Shown in pieces: positions 43,483 to 52,439 of a stretch of 64,000 nt of DNA. The translations under genes and the position numbers were made by a program. The stretch is from JAWXTK01 sp044433645 (GTDB lineage Bacteria > Bacteroidota > Bacteroidia > Bacteroidales > Rikenellaceae). How positions within the stretch are numbered: the first letter of the stretch is position 1; each line of letters begins with the position of its first letter. The notes under the pieces were generated by a model. It did no database searches, was not told the origin of the DNA, and worked only from the letters and a program-made list of their open reading frames with translations. The stretch is from NCBI GenBank assembly GCA_044433645.1, contig JAWXTK010000001.1:1-64000 (forward strand), read 5' to 3'.

Positions 43483-45246
43483 ATGATAAAGAAAATAAAT
43501 ATATTGTTAATAATGCTTTTTACACTAGCTTTTGTCTCGTGTAAAGATGAAACATTCACGCATTTAGACATAGACCCAAACCTAGAAACCGACGCCATAG
43601 GTTATCTATCACTTAGCTCTCTTACGCTAGATGTTATAGACCAAAGTGAGGCTTTTGAGGACGATCAAAACAACTCTGCAACTAGCAAAGCTGCCTCAAA
43701 AAGTGATAGCACACCTGAGCTGCTTATCAAAGTTACTAACACTATCTCAAACGAGTGCGTATTAGAGTTTAAATCCTCAGAATTAGACACTATGCAGACT
43801 GAAATAGCACTAACTCCTAGCACCTACATAATCTCGGCTGAGGTTGACGGTCAGGGCGATGGTCTTGGTTGGGAAGAGCCTACTTATTTTGGTCAAACAG
43901 GCTTTACCATAGTCAAAAACATAACAACTACGGTCACAGACCTAAATTGTACACTCTCTAATATTCAGGTATCACTTACTCTATCTGTTGACTTAAAAGA
44001 TATGTTTAAGTATGAGGCTGGCAGTGATGACAATATCAAGACGACTATATCACTGGGCGAAGATAGCTTTGTGTTTGAGTTAGACGAGACACGCTCGGCG
44101 TTTTTCATTCCTTATAATCTTGTAAACGAGCTAGAGGTTAGTTTGCACGGATATTTTAATAATGCCACGGGCGATGTGGCCGCAGATTACATAGAAACTA
44201 CATGGACAGCTACTATTTCAGACGTTATGGCAGGCCAATGGAGGGCTATTAATATTTACCTAGACCACGCTTATGACGGTAATGTAAACTTTGAGATGAG
44301 CGTCGAAAACTGGGTTTACGAGAAAGATTTGGTTGTAGACATCACAGCCATGTTAGCGACATCTTACTTTGAAGAGATTATCCCCGAGTATGACTTTGGC
44401 GTGAGCATGGAGAACTCACCAACATTTACTGTTGACCAGGCTGAGGAAGATAAAATCACTATCTCAACTGAAAATTATGATGCAGACTTGGACGTGTGGT
44501 ATTCAAGTGTTTCGGCAAGTGCATCACCAGTGAGTGGCTCAACTATCGAGAGCATAAAACTAATGTTTACAACTGACAATTCAGCCCTAAACAGTGCCTT
44601 GGCACAATACGAGGACAATACTTTTGAAATCTTCAACACTAACACCTACCCAGAATATTTCTTTGTAAAAGAGGACGGCAGTGATGTTAGCATCAAGCTC
44701 TACCCTAGCGCTATGAGCGAGATTTGCAAGTATTCGGGCGAGCACACAGTAATGGTGATTTGCGAGGATAGTGAGGAGAGAATTTCTTACACAGAGTACG
44801 CTCTGGAGGTTATCAGCACAGCAGGGCCCGAGGTGATTTGGCAAGATAGCCTGGGTGTTGAAATGGATTTTGACACTCGCTACTTAATCTCTACAACTTC
44901 TTACCCTGATGTGATAGTTAATATTAAATCTAATTCTGGCATTACAGGCTTTAAAGTTTTGATTGATAGTGATGCTCTAAGCTCAGAGGTTCTTTCAGGC
45001 CTATATCTAGACACAGAAATGGACTTAATATCACCTGCAACAGACAAAATGGAGGAGAATCTACGAGGATTAGGCTTCCCTACGGGCGATATGGTGGAAG
45101 GACAAACTGAATTACCACTAGATATCACTGAGTTTATGCCTGCCCTAGCGATTTTAGGAACATCGGGCGATGAGACTAATTTCACATTTAAAGTCACCGA
45201 CAATTCGGGCACAACAACTAGAGTTATTAAACTAAAAGCTGAGTAA
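43483..45246 (+). CDS. DUF4493-like large surface lipoprotein
   Basis: 587 residues from ATG 43483 (MIKKINILLIMLFTLAFVSC, lipobox Cys20); an earlier ATG at 43471 overlaps the preceding gene and is less likely. The N-terminal domain (AIGYLSLSSLTLDV, LTPSTYIISAEVDGQGDGLGW) resembles DUF4493. Several immunoglobulin-like beta modules follow. No enzyme motif is seen. It is operonic with its neighbours on both sides. The next gene starts at the last base of its stop codon. Confidence 0.7.
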   Translation: MIKKINILLIMLFTLAFVSCKDETFTHLDIDPNLETDAIGYLSLSSLTLDVIDQSEAFEDDQNNSATSKAASKSDSTPELLIKVTNTISNECVLEFKSSELDTMQTEIALTPSTYIISAEVDGQGDGLGWEEPTYFGQTGFTIVKNITTTVTDLNCTLSNIQVSLTLSVDLKDMFKYEAGSDDNIKTTISLGEDSFVFELDETRSAFFIPYNLVNELEVSLHGYFNNATGDVAADYIETTWTATISDVMAGQWRAINIYLDHAYDGNVNFEMSVENWVYEKDLVVDITAMLATSYFEEIIPEYDFGVSMENSPTFTVDQAEEDKITISTENYDADLDVWYSSVSASASPVSGSTIESIKLMFTTDNSALNSALAQYEDNTFEIFNTNTYPEYFFVKEDGSDVSIKLYPSAMSEICKYSGEHTVMVICEDSEERISYTEYALEVISTAGPEVIWQDSLGVEMDFDTRYLISTTSYPDVIVNIKSNSGITGFKVLIDSDALSSEVLSGLYLDTEMDLISPATDKMEENLRGLGFPTGDMVEGQTELPLDITEFMPALAILGTSGDETNFTFKVTDNSGTTTRVIKLKAE

Positions 45247-47417
45247 TGAAAAGGTTATTATATATACTAATTCTCATTTTCTCGCTTGGCTTATACTCCT
45301 GCGAGGATGCCGAGCTTATTTCGAGCTCTGGCTCTGAGGGCGAGAAGGGGTGCCTTATTATGGGTGTAAATTTCTCTGATTTCTCGCGCTCGGTTACAAA
45401 TGATGATATATTAGATAAGTGTGTACTTAGATTCTATAATTCAACAGGGGGACTGATACGTAAATACGACCCAGCAAGCTCTACACCTGATTATATCTAT
45501 CTTGTAGAGGGTAGTTATTATGCTGAGATAGTGTATGAAAACGATAAAGTTTTCACTAATGATTTGGATGAATTATACTACTACGGTAAAAAAGAATTCA
45601 CTATCAAAGCAGGCGAGCTTACTCAAATTGATATCATTTGTAGCGTATATAATTCTATGCTTAACGTTAACTTTGACAGTTCGGTTGGCGAGAATTTCGA
45701 CACAGAATTTATGTGTTATATAGCTATTAGCGATAGCTTCGACAAAGATGCGATAGATAATAACTCGGTAAACTATATCAATTTCAACCAAGATACTAGC
45801 ACTTACGTACTTTTAGGCGAGAATGGTGGCACTATTAGTTGGGGCTTTTACGGCACTAGCAGCAATGTGCTGATAGGTGATATGGGTACTTATTTTAGCA
45901 GTGGCACTCAAAGTATTGAGCCAGGCAGCGAATACACGCTTAACTTTAAATTCTCTAAAACTCCTGACGGCTACTTAATCCCAGTGATTAATTTTATTAG
46001 CGAGGGAGAATACGTAAACGACGGCATGGCCTTCTCGCCTCAGCCTACTATCAAAGGCTCTAACTTTAGCATCAGCGATACCTATGCTCTTAGTGATGAT
46101 AACAGCAGTGATATAGTCTATAATGTTACAGCGCTTAAAGAAATCACCACTCTGGTTATGGAATTTAACGGTGTAAGCTACATACCTTTTAGTGGTGGCA
46201 ACAGCGTTGATATTTCTTCGTATGGAGTGAGTTACAACGCAACTAGCACAGATGCTGGCACACTTACTATTAGCTCTAGCTTTTTAAATTCTCTAAACTC
46301 GGGAATTAATGAACTAGAATTTACTATCACAGATATAGATAGCAACGTAGGCGAGGACTCTCACAAAATCGCAGTAAACGGCGCAATATCGCCAAGCGAT
46401 ATAAACCTATGGAACAACACTACAACGCTAAATATAGTCTACAACAAAGCAAAAGAAACTGGTGCTTATCTACAATACAAACTCTCTAGCGACAGCAATT
46501 GGACTACTCTAACTACAACAGTAACAGACGATTACCTCTACTCAGCTAAGTTAGCGCCCGAGTGGGAGCAAAGCCAAAATATAGCAGCTGTGCCAACTAC
46601 TATCTACTCATTTAAAGAGGGCACAGGTATCTTTGCAGGCAACACCTACCAATATAGATTAATGAAAGATGATAGCGAAATCGAATCATCGAGTTTCACC
46701 ACAGAATCAGGCCACACTATCACCGACAGTGACTTTGAAGACGAAGATTTAACTTGTTTTGACAGCGAAAATTCATCTTCTTCATCTTGGTGGGCAAGTG
46801 GAAATAATAGTTTTGCCAAAAGTTTGTGTACTCAAAGCACTTACACAGGCATGAGTGGTAGTTGTGCTAAATTAGCTGGCGCAAGTGTGAGCATAGTAGA
46901 TATCGCCGCAGGAAATATATTGTTGGGTATTTTCTATAAAGACGGACTAACAACGGGAGTTGTTGAATTTGGCCAAGCATACTCATGGAGCAAACGCCCA
47001 AAAACATTCAAGTTCAAATATGCAGCATCGCTAGGTACGGTAGACGCTAAATATCACACAGGTGCACCTCTATCAAAAGGTGACACAGACATAGCCAAGA
47101 TTTACTTTGCAATCGTTGACTGGTCGTCACGCCACACAGTTAGTTCGGGTACAGGCTCACCTTCGGGTGTATGGTCGCCTGATAGCCAAAGCTCAACTAG
47201 CGAGGGTAATATTATAGGTTACAGCTGTATGTACATCACATCATCGCAAACAACTACAACAGAAGTGGAACTGCCTATATACTTCTACGACACAACAACA
47301 AAACCTAGTAAATCTTACTCGATAGTAATCTCGGCTGCAACAAGTGCTTATGGAGATTACATGACAGGAAGTACATCTAGTAAACTTTATGTAGACGATT
47401 TTTCATTCGGATACTAA
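45246..47417 (+). CDS. DUF4493 plus PCMD-domain surface lipoprotein
   Basis: 723 residues with lipobox Cys19 (LGLYSC). The N-terminal domain resembles DUF4493 (YIYLVEGSYYAEIVYEND). The middle is built of beta modules. Residues about 495-723 resemble the Bacteroidetes PCMD domain: a jelly-roll start (DSDFEDEDLTCFDSENSSS), FGQAYSWSKRPKTFKFKYAA and the typical C-terminal end GDYMTGSTSSKLYVDDFSF. PCMD is a putative carbohydrate-related domain without proven activity. The same ending occurs in the gene at 49049, so the two may occupy similar positions in one structure. Confidence 0.75.
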   Translation: MKRLLYILILIFSLGLYSCEDAELISSSGSEGEKGCLIMGVNFSDFSRSVTNDDILDKCVLRFYNSTGGLIRKYDPASSTPDYIYLVEGSYYAEIVYENDKVFTNDLDELYYYGKKEFTIKAGELTQIDIICSVYNSMLNVNFDSSVGENFDTEFMCYIAISDSFDKDAIDNNSVNYINFNQDTSTYVLLGENGGTISWGFYGTSSNVLIGDMGTYFSSGTQSIEPGSEYTLNFKFSKTPDGYLIPVINFISEGEYVNDGMAFSPQPTIKGSNFSISDTYALSDDNSSDIVYNVTALKEITTLVMEFNGVSYIPFSGGNSVDISSYGVSYNATSTDAGTLTISSSFLNSLNSGINELEFTITDIDSNVGEDSHKIAVNGAISPSDINLWNNTTTLNIVYNKAKETGAYLQYKLSSDSNWTTLTTTVTDDYLYSAKLAPEWEQSQNIAAVPTTIYSFKEGTGIFAGNTYQYRLMKDDSEIESSSFTTESGHTITDSDFEDEDLTCFDSENSSSSSWWASGNNSFAKSLCTQSTYTGMSGSCAKLAGASVSIVDIAAGNILLGIFYKDGLTTGVVEFGQAYSWSKRPKTFKFKYAASLGTVDAKYHTGAPLSKGDTDIAKIYFAIVDWSSRHTVSSGTGSPSGVWSPDSQSSTSEGNIIGYSCMYITSSQTTTTEVELPIYFYDTTTKPSKSYSIVISAATSAYGDYMTGSTSSKLYVDDFSFGY

Positions 47418-47436
47418 AAACACAACTTAAAGAAGA

Positions 47437-48198
47437 ATGCTAAAAAAGATATTTACACTCTCGCTAGCGCTAATACTAAGCCTAAATTTGTTTGCACAAA
47501 GACAGCAACTTAGCGTAGAAGAGAAAAACCAGATGAGAGAGAAAAGGGGTTATTCCGACCTTGATAATAACTTTGTTCCCCAAGGGCAATGGATATTTGG
47601 TACAAATTTCTCGTATTCCTTGCATGAGAATACTAACTACATATTCACACTTGTAGAAGGCATAAATTCCGAAGGTCACAATATTGAAGTAAGCCCCATT
47701 GTAGGCTATGCATTCAGAAAAAACATGGTTGCAGGTGTGCGTGCTAGCTACTCTCGTACTCTATTAACGATAGATGCAGCATCGCTAGTGGTAAGTTCTA
47801 CGAGCATAGATGTAGATGATTATTATAGTCTAAAACACATGTACTCAGGCTCGCTGATATGGCGTTATTACATACCTTTGGATAGAGGTAAGCGCTTTGC
47901 AATTTTCAACGAAGCTCAACTAACATTTAGTGGTGGTCAATCCAAATTTGCTAGAGACCAGCCCGTTGTGGGAACTTATCAAGAACACTTTGGTCTGTCA
48001 ATGGCTATGTGCCCCGGTGTAGTTGCTTTTGCTACCAATGATTTAGCTATTGAGGTAAACATAGGTGTGTTTGGCGTAGGCTATGAAAAAACTACTCAGG
48101 TTCACAACCAAGTTTCAGTAGGCTCTATTGATTATAGCTCCATGAGTTTTAAGGTGAATCTACTATCAATTAGTTTGGGCTGTGCCTTTTATTTGTAA
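47437..48198 (+). CDS. Exported outer membrane beta-barrel-like protein 1
   Basis: 253 residues with a signal peptide (1-20, ending LNLFAQ). Alternating strands (WIFGTNFSYSLHENTNY, SPIVGYAFRKNMVAGVRASY) end in an aromatic C-terminal strand (SISLGCAFYL), as in outer membrane barrels of PorT/OmpW type. It is 19 bases after the PCMD lipoprotein and followed by a similar gene. It may anchor or export the surface lipoproteins; that is inference. Confidence 0.72.
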   Translation: MLKKIFTLSLALILSLNLFAQRQQLSVEEKNQMREKRGYSDLDNNFVPQGQWIFGTNFSYSLHENTNYIFTLVEGINSEGHNIEVSPIVGYAFRKNMVAGVRASYSRTLLTIDAASLVVSSTSIDVDDYYSLKHMYSGSLIWRYYIPLDRGKRFAIFNEAQLTFSGGQSKFARDQPVVGTYQEHFGLSMAMCPGVVAFATNDLAIEVNIGVFGVGYEKTTQVHNQVSVGSIDYSSMSFKVNLLSISLGCAFYL

Positions 48199-48209
48199 AA
48201 AAGAGGGAA

Positions 48210-49049
48210 ATGAAAAAGATATTATACTTACTATTTATTTTAGCACTTGCCCCCCAAATTGTTTGTGCACAAGTTAGCGACACTACTTCAGTTGAAGAGC
48301 AGCAAGAAGAATATGTGTTTAACCCAGCCTGCTGGATGCCTGTGCAGTGGAGAATAAAACGCGATATCAACACTAATACTTTTATCTATAAGGGCGAATT
48401 TGCAGTTGGTATCATGGCATCATACATGACACTCTCTACCTCTAACGCTAGTCTTTTAACTGTATTAGATGATTTGGAAATTGAGGGCAGTTATGCATCC
48501 GTTACGCCTTATTTTGGTTATTTTTATCGTGACAATAGATATGTGGGTATGCGTTTGAGCTACAACCACATAGACGGCAGGATAAACAGCGCCACCATAG
48601 ATTTGGGTGAAAGCAACGGCATAAGCTTAGACGTGCCCTATGTAGCTCTTAAAAGCGATCAATATAATGTCAGCGTTTTTCATCGCTCTTACATGAGTTT
48701 GGATCGTAAAAATCGTTTAGGACTTTATGCTGAGCTAGAGTTTTGCGCCTCTAAGGGTATCACAGAGTTTTCTTATGAGAGCTCGGGCGTTGTGAATACT
48801 ACAACAAACAAGAGTGAGGGTTTTAATCTAAAATTCAACCCTGGGGTAGCAGTATTTTTATTCCCTAATGTATGCAGCACCCTATCTTTTGGCTTTGGAG
48901 GTCTCTCTTACAGCGAGATAGTGCAATATAACGAAGATAATAAGGCAACGGGCAGGAGAACCTACTCAGATTTTAATCTTAATTTCAATGTCTTAGATAT
49001 CAATTTTGGTATGGTTTTCCACTTGTGGAGAAAAAAAAGTAAAGCATAA
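48210..49049 (+). CDS. Exported outer membrane beta-barrel-like protein 2
   Basis: 279 residues with a signal peptide (1-20, ending QIVCAQ). The layout is the same as the preceding gene: a short polar N-terminal region, VTPYFGYFYRDNRYVGMRLS, YNVSVFHRSYMSLDRKNRLG and a last strand INFGMVFHLW. The two share the pattern 'FxRxNxxVGxRxSY' and 'RxYxxLDRxxR', so they are probably diverged paralogues. The stop codon overlaps the next gene by one base. Confidence 0.72.
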   Translation: MKKILYLLFILALAPQIVCAQVSDTTSVEEQQEEYVFNPACWMPVQWRIKRDINTNTFIYKGEFAVGIMASYMTLSTSNASLLTVLDDLEIEGSYASVTPYFGYFYRDNRYVGMRLSYNHIDGRINSATIDLGESNGISLDVPYVALKSDQYNVSVFHRSYMSLDRKNRLGLYAELEFCASKGITEFSYESSGVVNTTTNKSEGFNLKFNPGVAVFLFPNVCSTLSFGFGGLSYSEIVQYNEDNKATGRRTYSDFNLNFNVLDINFGMVFHLWRKKSKA

Positions 49050-50674
49050 TGAAAAATCTAGCATATAAAATATTCATGTTCTTTGCCTGCGCGCTAGGTT
49101 TTCTCTCGTGCACAATAGAAAATGATATACCCTACCCTTTTGTTGAGCTTAAAATATTAAGCATAGAGGGTAATGGTTTCATAGTCAACGAGAACGATAT
49201 AGATGAACAAAATAGAACTGTAACCCTAACCCTTGATGAGACTACCGACATCAGCAAGGTTGAAATCACCAAGGTGCAAATGACAGACTTGGCCGAGAGC
49301 TCTGTTGACTTGGTTGGCACTTTTGATATGCGCACACCTCTTGAGTTCGTTTTATCTCTTTATGCCGACTACCCTTGGACTATACAAGCTAATCAAAACA
49401 TAGAACGCTCTTTTGAGGTTAAAAGCCAGATAGGTTCTACTGTTTTTGACCTAAATCAATATACAGCAACAGTCTATGTATCTGATACTATGGATTTATC
49501 TAAAGTAGAAATCACTGAGCTAAAATTAGGACCTGAGGGCATCACTACCTTAACCCCAAGTAATTTAATTGGTGTACAAAATTTCTCACTTTCAAACTAC
49601 AAACAGGTATATGCTCAGTACCACGATTTTTCTGAATTATGGAAACTATATGTTATCCCTACTGATGTTGTTATCACCTTTGACAAATGTTCGCTATTCT
49701 CGTGTGTGGCATGGTTAGAGGCATCGGCAAATTTGGATAGTGGAGTCTATGGTTTTGAGTACAGAAAAGTGGGCGATGATTCATGGAGTAAAGTTGATGC
49801 AAGCAATATTACAGCCTCGGGGGGTACTTTCTCATCTAAGCTAACAATAGAGCCTGAGACTAATTATCAATTCAGAGCTTATAGCAATAGTGACGTAACC
49901 GAGGTGTTAACAAAAACTTCGGGAAGTATAGTGCCACTTACTAATGGAGATATGGAAAGCTGGCACAAACCAGGCAAATTTTATGTGCCTTACGGCGAGG
50001 GCGAGAGCGAATTTTGGTCTACGGGTAACGAGGGTTCAACCACACTTTCTGCATCTGACGTATTAACCACGCCATGTTACACTGATTTGCACGATAGTAC
50101 CTCAGGTACTACTTCAGCACAATTAGAGTCTAAAAAGGTATCTATTAAGTTTGCTGCGGGCAATTTATTTGTCGGCACATTCTTAGGCACTTCAGGAACG
50201 GACGGAATCATAGCTTTTGGTAGGCCATTTACTGAGCGTCCTCAGAGCTTGAAACTATATGTTAAGTACAACTGTGGCCAGATAAATAACACTTCTGATG
50301 ATTTACCAAATATCACCACGAGCAATTATGACACAGGCTCAATTTATATCGCATTAGGCACATGGACAGCCGATGTTTATGGCAAGAATAAGGACGGTGA
50401 GGTTGTAGGTTCTACTGAGTGCCCCGTTGTCATTGACACACGTAGCTCGGCTACCTTCTTTAATCCTACGAGCGAGGCTGTTGTGGCCTATGGTGCTAAG
50501 GAGTTTACCTCTAGTGTTGATTGGAGCGAGGTGGAGATTCCTTTGGATTATTATAGTTATGATGTTATGCCTACTCACATTATCATAGTGTGTTCAGCGT
50601 CTAAGTATGGAGATTATTTTGTCGGCAGCACAAGCAGTAAGATGTGGGTCGACGATATGGAGTTGGTTTATTAG
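49049..50674 (+). CDS. PCMD-domain surface lipoprotein
   Basis: 541 residues with lipobox Cys21 (ALGFLSC). Residues about 30-210 contain two beta modules with the pattern DxSKVEITxxxL, found twice (DISKVEITKVQM, DLSKVEITELKL), an internal repeat. A fibronectin-like module follows. Residues about 305-541 resemble the PCMD domain: NGDMESWHKPGKFYVP, LFVGTFLGTSGTDGIIAFG, ERPQSLKLYVKYNCG, and the end GDYFVGSTSSKMWVDDMELVY in two blocks. It is the last gene of the surface operon. Confidence 0.78.
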   Translation: MKNLAYKIFMFFACALGFLSCTIENDIPYPFVELKILSIEGNGFIVNENDIDEQNRTVTLTLDETTDISKVEITKVQMTDLAESSVDLVGTFDMRTPLEFVLSLYADYPWTIQANQNIERSFEVKSQIGSTVFDLNQYTATVYVSDTMDLSKVEITELKLGPEGITTLTPSNLIGVQNFSLSNYKQVYAQYHDFSELWKLYVIPTDVVITFDKCSLFSCVAWLEASANLDSGVYGFEYRKVGDDSWSKVDASNITASGGTFSSKLTIEPETNYQFRAYSNSDVTEVLTKTSGSIVPLTNGDMESWHKPGKFYVPYGEGESEFWSTGNEGSTTLSASDVLTTPCYTDLHDSTSGTTSAQLESKKVSIKFAAGNLFVGTFLGTSGTDGIIAFGRPFTERPQSLKLYVKYNCGQINNTSDDLPNITTSNYDTGSIYIALGTWTADVYGKNKDGEVVGSTECPVVIDTRSSATFFNPTSEAVVAYGAKEFTSSVDWSEVEIPLDYYSYDVMPTHIIIVCSASKYGDYFVGSTSSKMWVDDMELVY

Positions 50675-50699
50675 GGAGTTATGAATTATAAACGTTAAC

Positions 50700-50890
50700 G
50701 AAATAGGAGCTGCATGCTAATGCCGGCCGTGCGCCGTGAGAGCGTTATATGTTAACGGTGCCCGACACTCCTAAATAAGAAAAGCAAAGCTTTTCGTTAG
50801 GAGGGCATCAAATCGAAGATTTGACAGTAACCATACTATCCACACCCAAGTACAAGATAGATGCTGAATCGGGGTTCAGCATGACGCGAC
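50700..50890. repeat. Modular intergenic repeat, copy E
   Basis: The gap 50675-50979 contains no gene. 50709-50740 is the exact reverse complement of 7461-7492. gaaaagcaaagcttttc lies near 50779. The gcatcaaatcgaagatttgac hairpin (caaatc-gaa-gatttg), with tgacagtaaccatac (50805-50836), matches copy G with compensatory changes. atgctgaatcggggttcagcat with gacgcgac (50861-50890) is the inverse of a module in copy F. Confidence 0.8.
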
Positions 50891-50918
50891 TTTTCATCGA
50901 ACAGATTGCCTATTACCT

Positions 50919-50953
50919 AAAAAAGAGCGAAGATTAGTGTCTTCGCTCTTTTT
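50919..50953. terminator. Bidirectional terminator between converging genes
   Basis: aaagagcgaaga pairs with tcttcgctcttt around ttagtg, with A and T runs on either side. It can serve the surface operon and the FadL-type gene. Confidence 0.85.
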
Positions 50954-50979
50954 ATATAATAAAAATTATCTGTTTAAGC

Positions 50980-52263
50980 CTAAAAAGCCCAACTAGCACC
51001 CACAGCTGCTACATGAGCAGTAGCTGTATAAGTTGCCTCAAAGAAATTAGTTCCGTCAGTGCAGTAACCTGCTCTCTCTGAGTCAGCCGAAGTGATATAT
51101 GCATAAGCTAAATCAATAGAAAATCCACGACAACTTTTGATAGGCATAAAGCTAACACCACAAGTGTAGCCAACCTTAGTCATTGAGGGAGTCTCTGGGT
51201 TTAGGTAGTCTGACGAGACAGGACTTTGGTCTATATATAGTCCAAGACGACCTGTTAACCAGTCATTAATCTGGTATTGACCACCTAGACGAATCATAAA
51301 TGTGTCAGAATAGTTTTTGTCGTAGCTCATTACTATGCCTGAGAAATCAACATCAAGGCTTTCATAAGCACTCCACTGAACCCACTGAACCTCAGTGGAT
51401 AGCGTCCATTTAGGAGTAGGATAATAACTTACACCCACCGAAAGTGTTGCAGGAAGAGGTAAAGATGCAGAGAATCCTTTAGACATCAGAGCCTCAGCCC
51501 CCACAATACCTATATAAGGAGAAGAACTCTCATAGACAGCTTCTTTAACTGCATCTGATGCGTACTCAACCTCAGCCTCGCCCTCGCTTACTTCCATAGT
51601 CATTTTAGAACGGTAGGACACACCCACGCTCCATTTTTCATTAATATCATACATAATACCAATATTATAACCTAGCGCAAGTGCTGCCTCGCCACTCATC
51701 TCAACCGATGCAACATCATTAGCCAAGGCTTTAGACTGCTCATACTCACCCCAACTCATCATAAGACCAGCTCCTAGAGAAAGTTTGCCACCTAACATTT
51801 TGTAAGATATTGTAGGTTGGGCAGTGTATGCAGTAAGGCTGATATCTTGCACAAAAGTTGAACCAGCCCAACTATCCCCCCAGCTCATAGACGATCCAAA
51901 AGGAGTGTTGAAACTAAGTCCTAAAGCTAAGTTTTTGTTTACCTTGTAGTTTGCATAAACATACAACGGAGTAGACATATCGTTGTCTGTGGTATAAGTT
52001 GTTGTTGGATTGGTGTAATCATTTTTTGTTGTAGCAGTTGCCGTAGACATAATACCAGTCACACCTGCTGAAAGAGAGAATTTTTGCTCTTGATAAGCTG
52101 CCGCCGCAGGGTTAAACCACACAGATTCTGCATTAAGTTTTTGAGATACAGAGGTATGCCCCATTCCTAGTTGTTTTACACTAAGTGTGTTTACCTGATA
52201 GCCTTCAGCCAAAGCATTAAGACTAAGTGATGCTCCTAGAGCAAAAAGTAGAATTTTCTTCAT
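50980..52263 (-). CDS. FadL/OMPP1/TodX-type outer membrane transport protein
   Basis: 427 residues with a signal peptide (1-19, ending NALA). Just behind it lies the family hatch region: VNTLSVKQLGMGHTSVSQK, AESVWFNPAAAAYQ and FSLSAGVTGIMS. The rest is a barrel, with GVSYRSKMTMEVSEGEA, LPATLSVGVSYYPTPKWTL and a final aromatic strand VAAVGASWAF. Such porins pass hydrophobic molecules across the outer membrane. It lies alone on the minus strand between two terminators. TAGTTTTG at 52331-52338 (minus) is a possible -7 element. Confidence 0.92.
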   Translation of the reverse strand: MKKILLFALGASLSLNALAEGYQVNTLSVKQLGMGHTSVSQKLNAESVWFNPAAAAYQEQKFSLSAGVTGIMSTATATTKNDYTNPTTTYTTDNDMSTPLYVYANYKVNKNLALGLSFNTPFGSSMSWGDSWAGSTFVQDISLTAYTAQPTISYKMLGGKLSLGAGLMMSWGEYEQSKALANDVASVEMSGEAALALGYNIGIMYDINEKWSVGVSYRSKMTMEVSEGEAEVEYASDAVKEAVYESSSPYIGIVGAEALMSKGFSASLPLPATLSVGVSYYPTPKWTLSTEVQWVQWSAYESLDVDFSGIVMSYDKNYSDTFMIRLGGQYQINDWLTGRLGLYIDQSPVSSDYLNPETPSMTKVGYTCGVSFMPIKSCRGFSIDLAYAYITSADSERAGYCTDGTNFFEATYTATAHVAAVGASWAF

Positions 52264-52380
52264 TTAATTTTTGTTTGGTTAAACATTATATTGTGCTCTA
52301 TCACAGCAATTTAAAGGCTATTTAAAGGCACAAAACTATCGTAAATATATAGCTAAAAAATTGATTCTCCAAATTTTAAC

Positions 52381-52417
52381 AAAAAAAATCACCCTCAACT
52401 TGAGGGTGATTTTTTTA
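52381..52417 (-). terminator. Terminator of the GH3 glycosidase gene
   Basis: aatcaccctcaa pairs with ttgagggtgatt, flanked by A8 and T7, 22 bases after the gene. It can work in both directions. Confidence 0.88.
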
Positions 52418-52439
52418 TAACTCATAACTCTAGAGTTTT

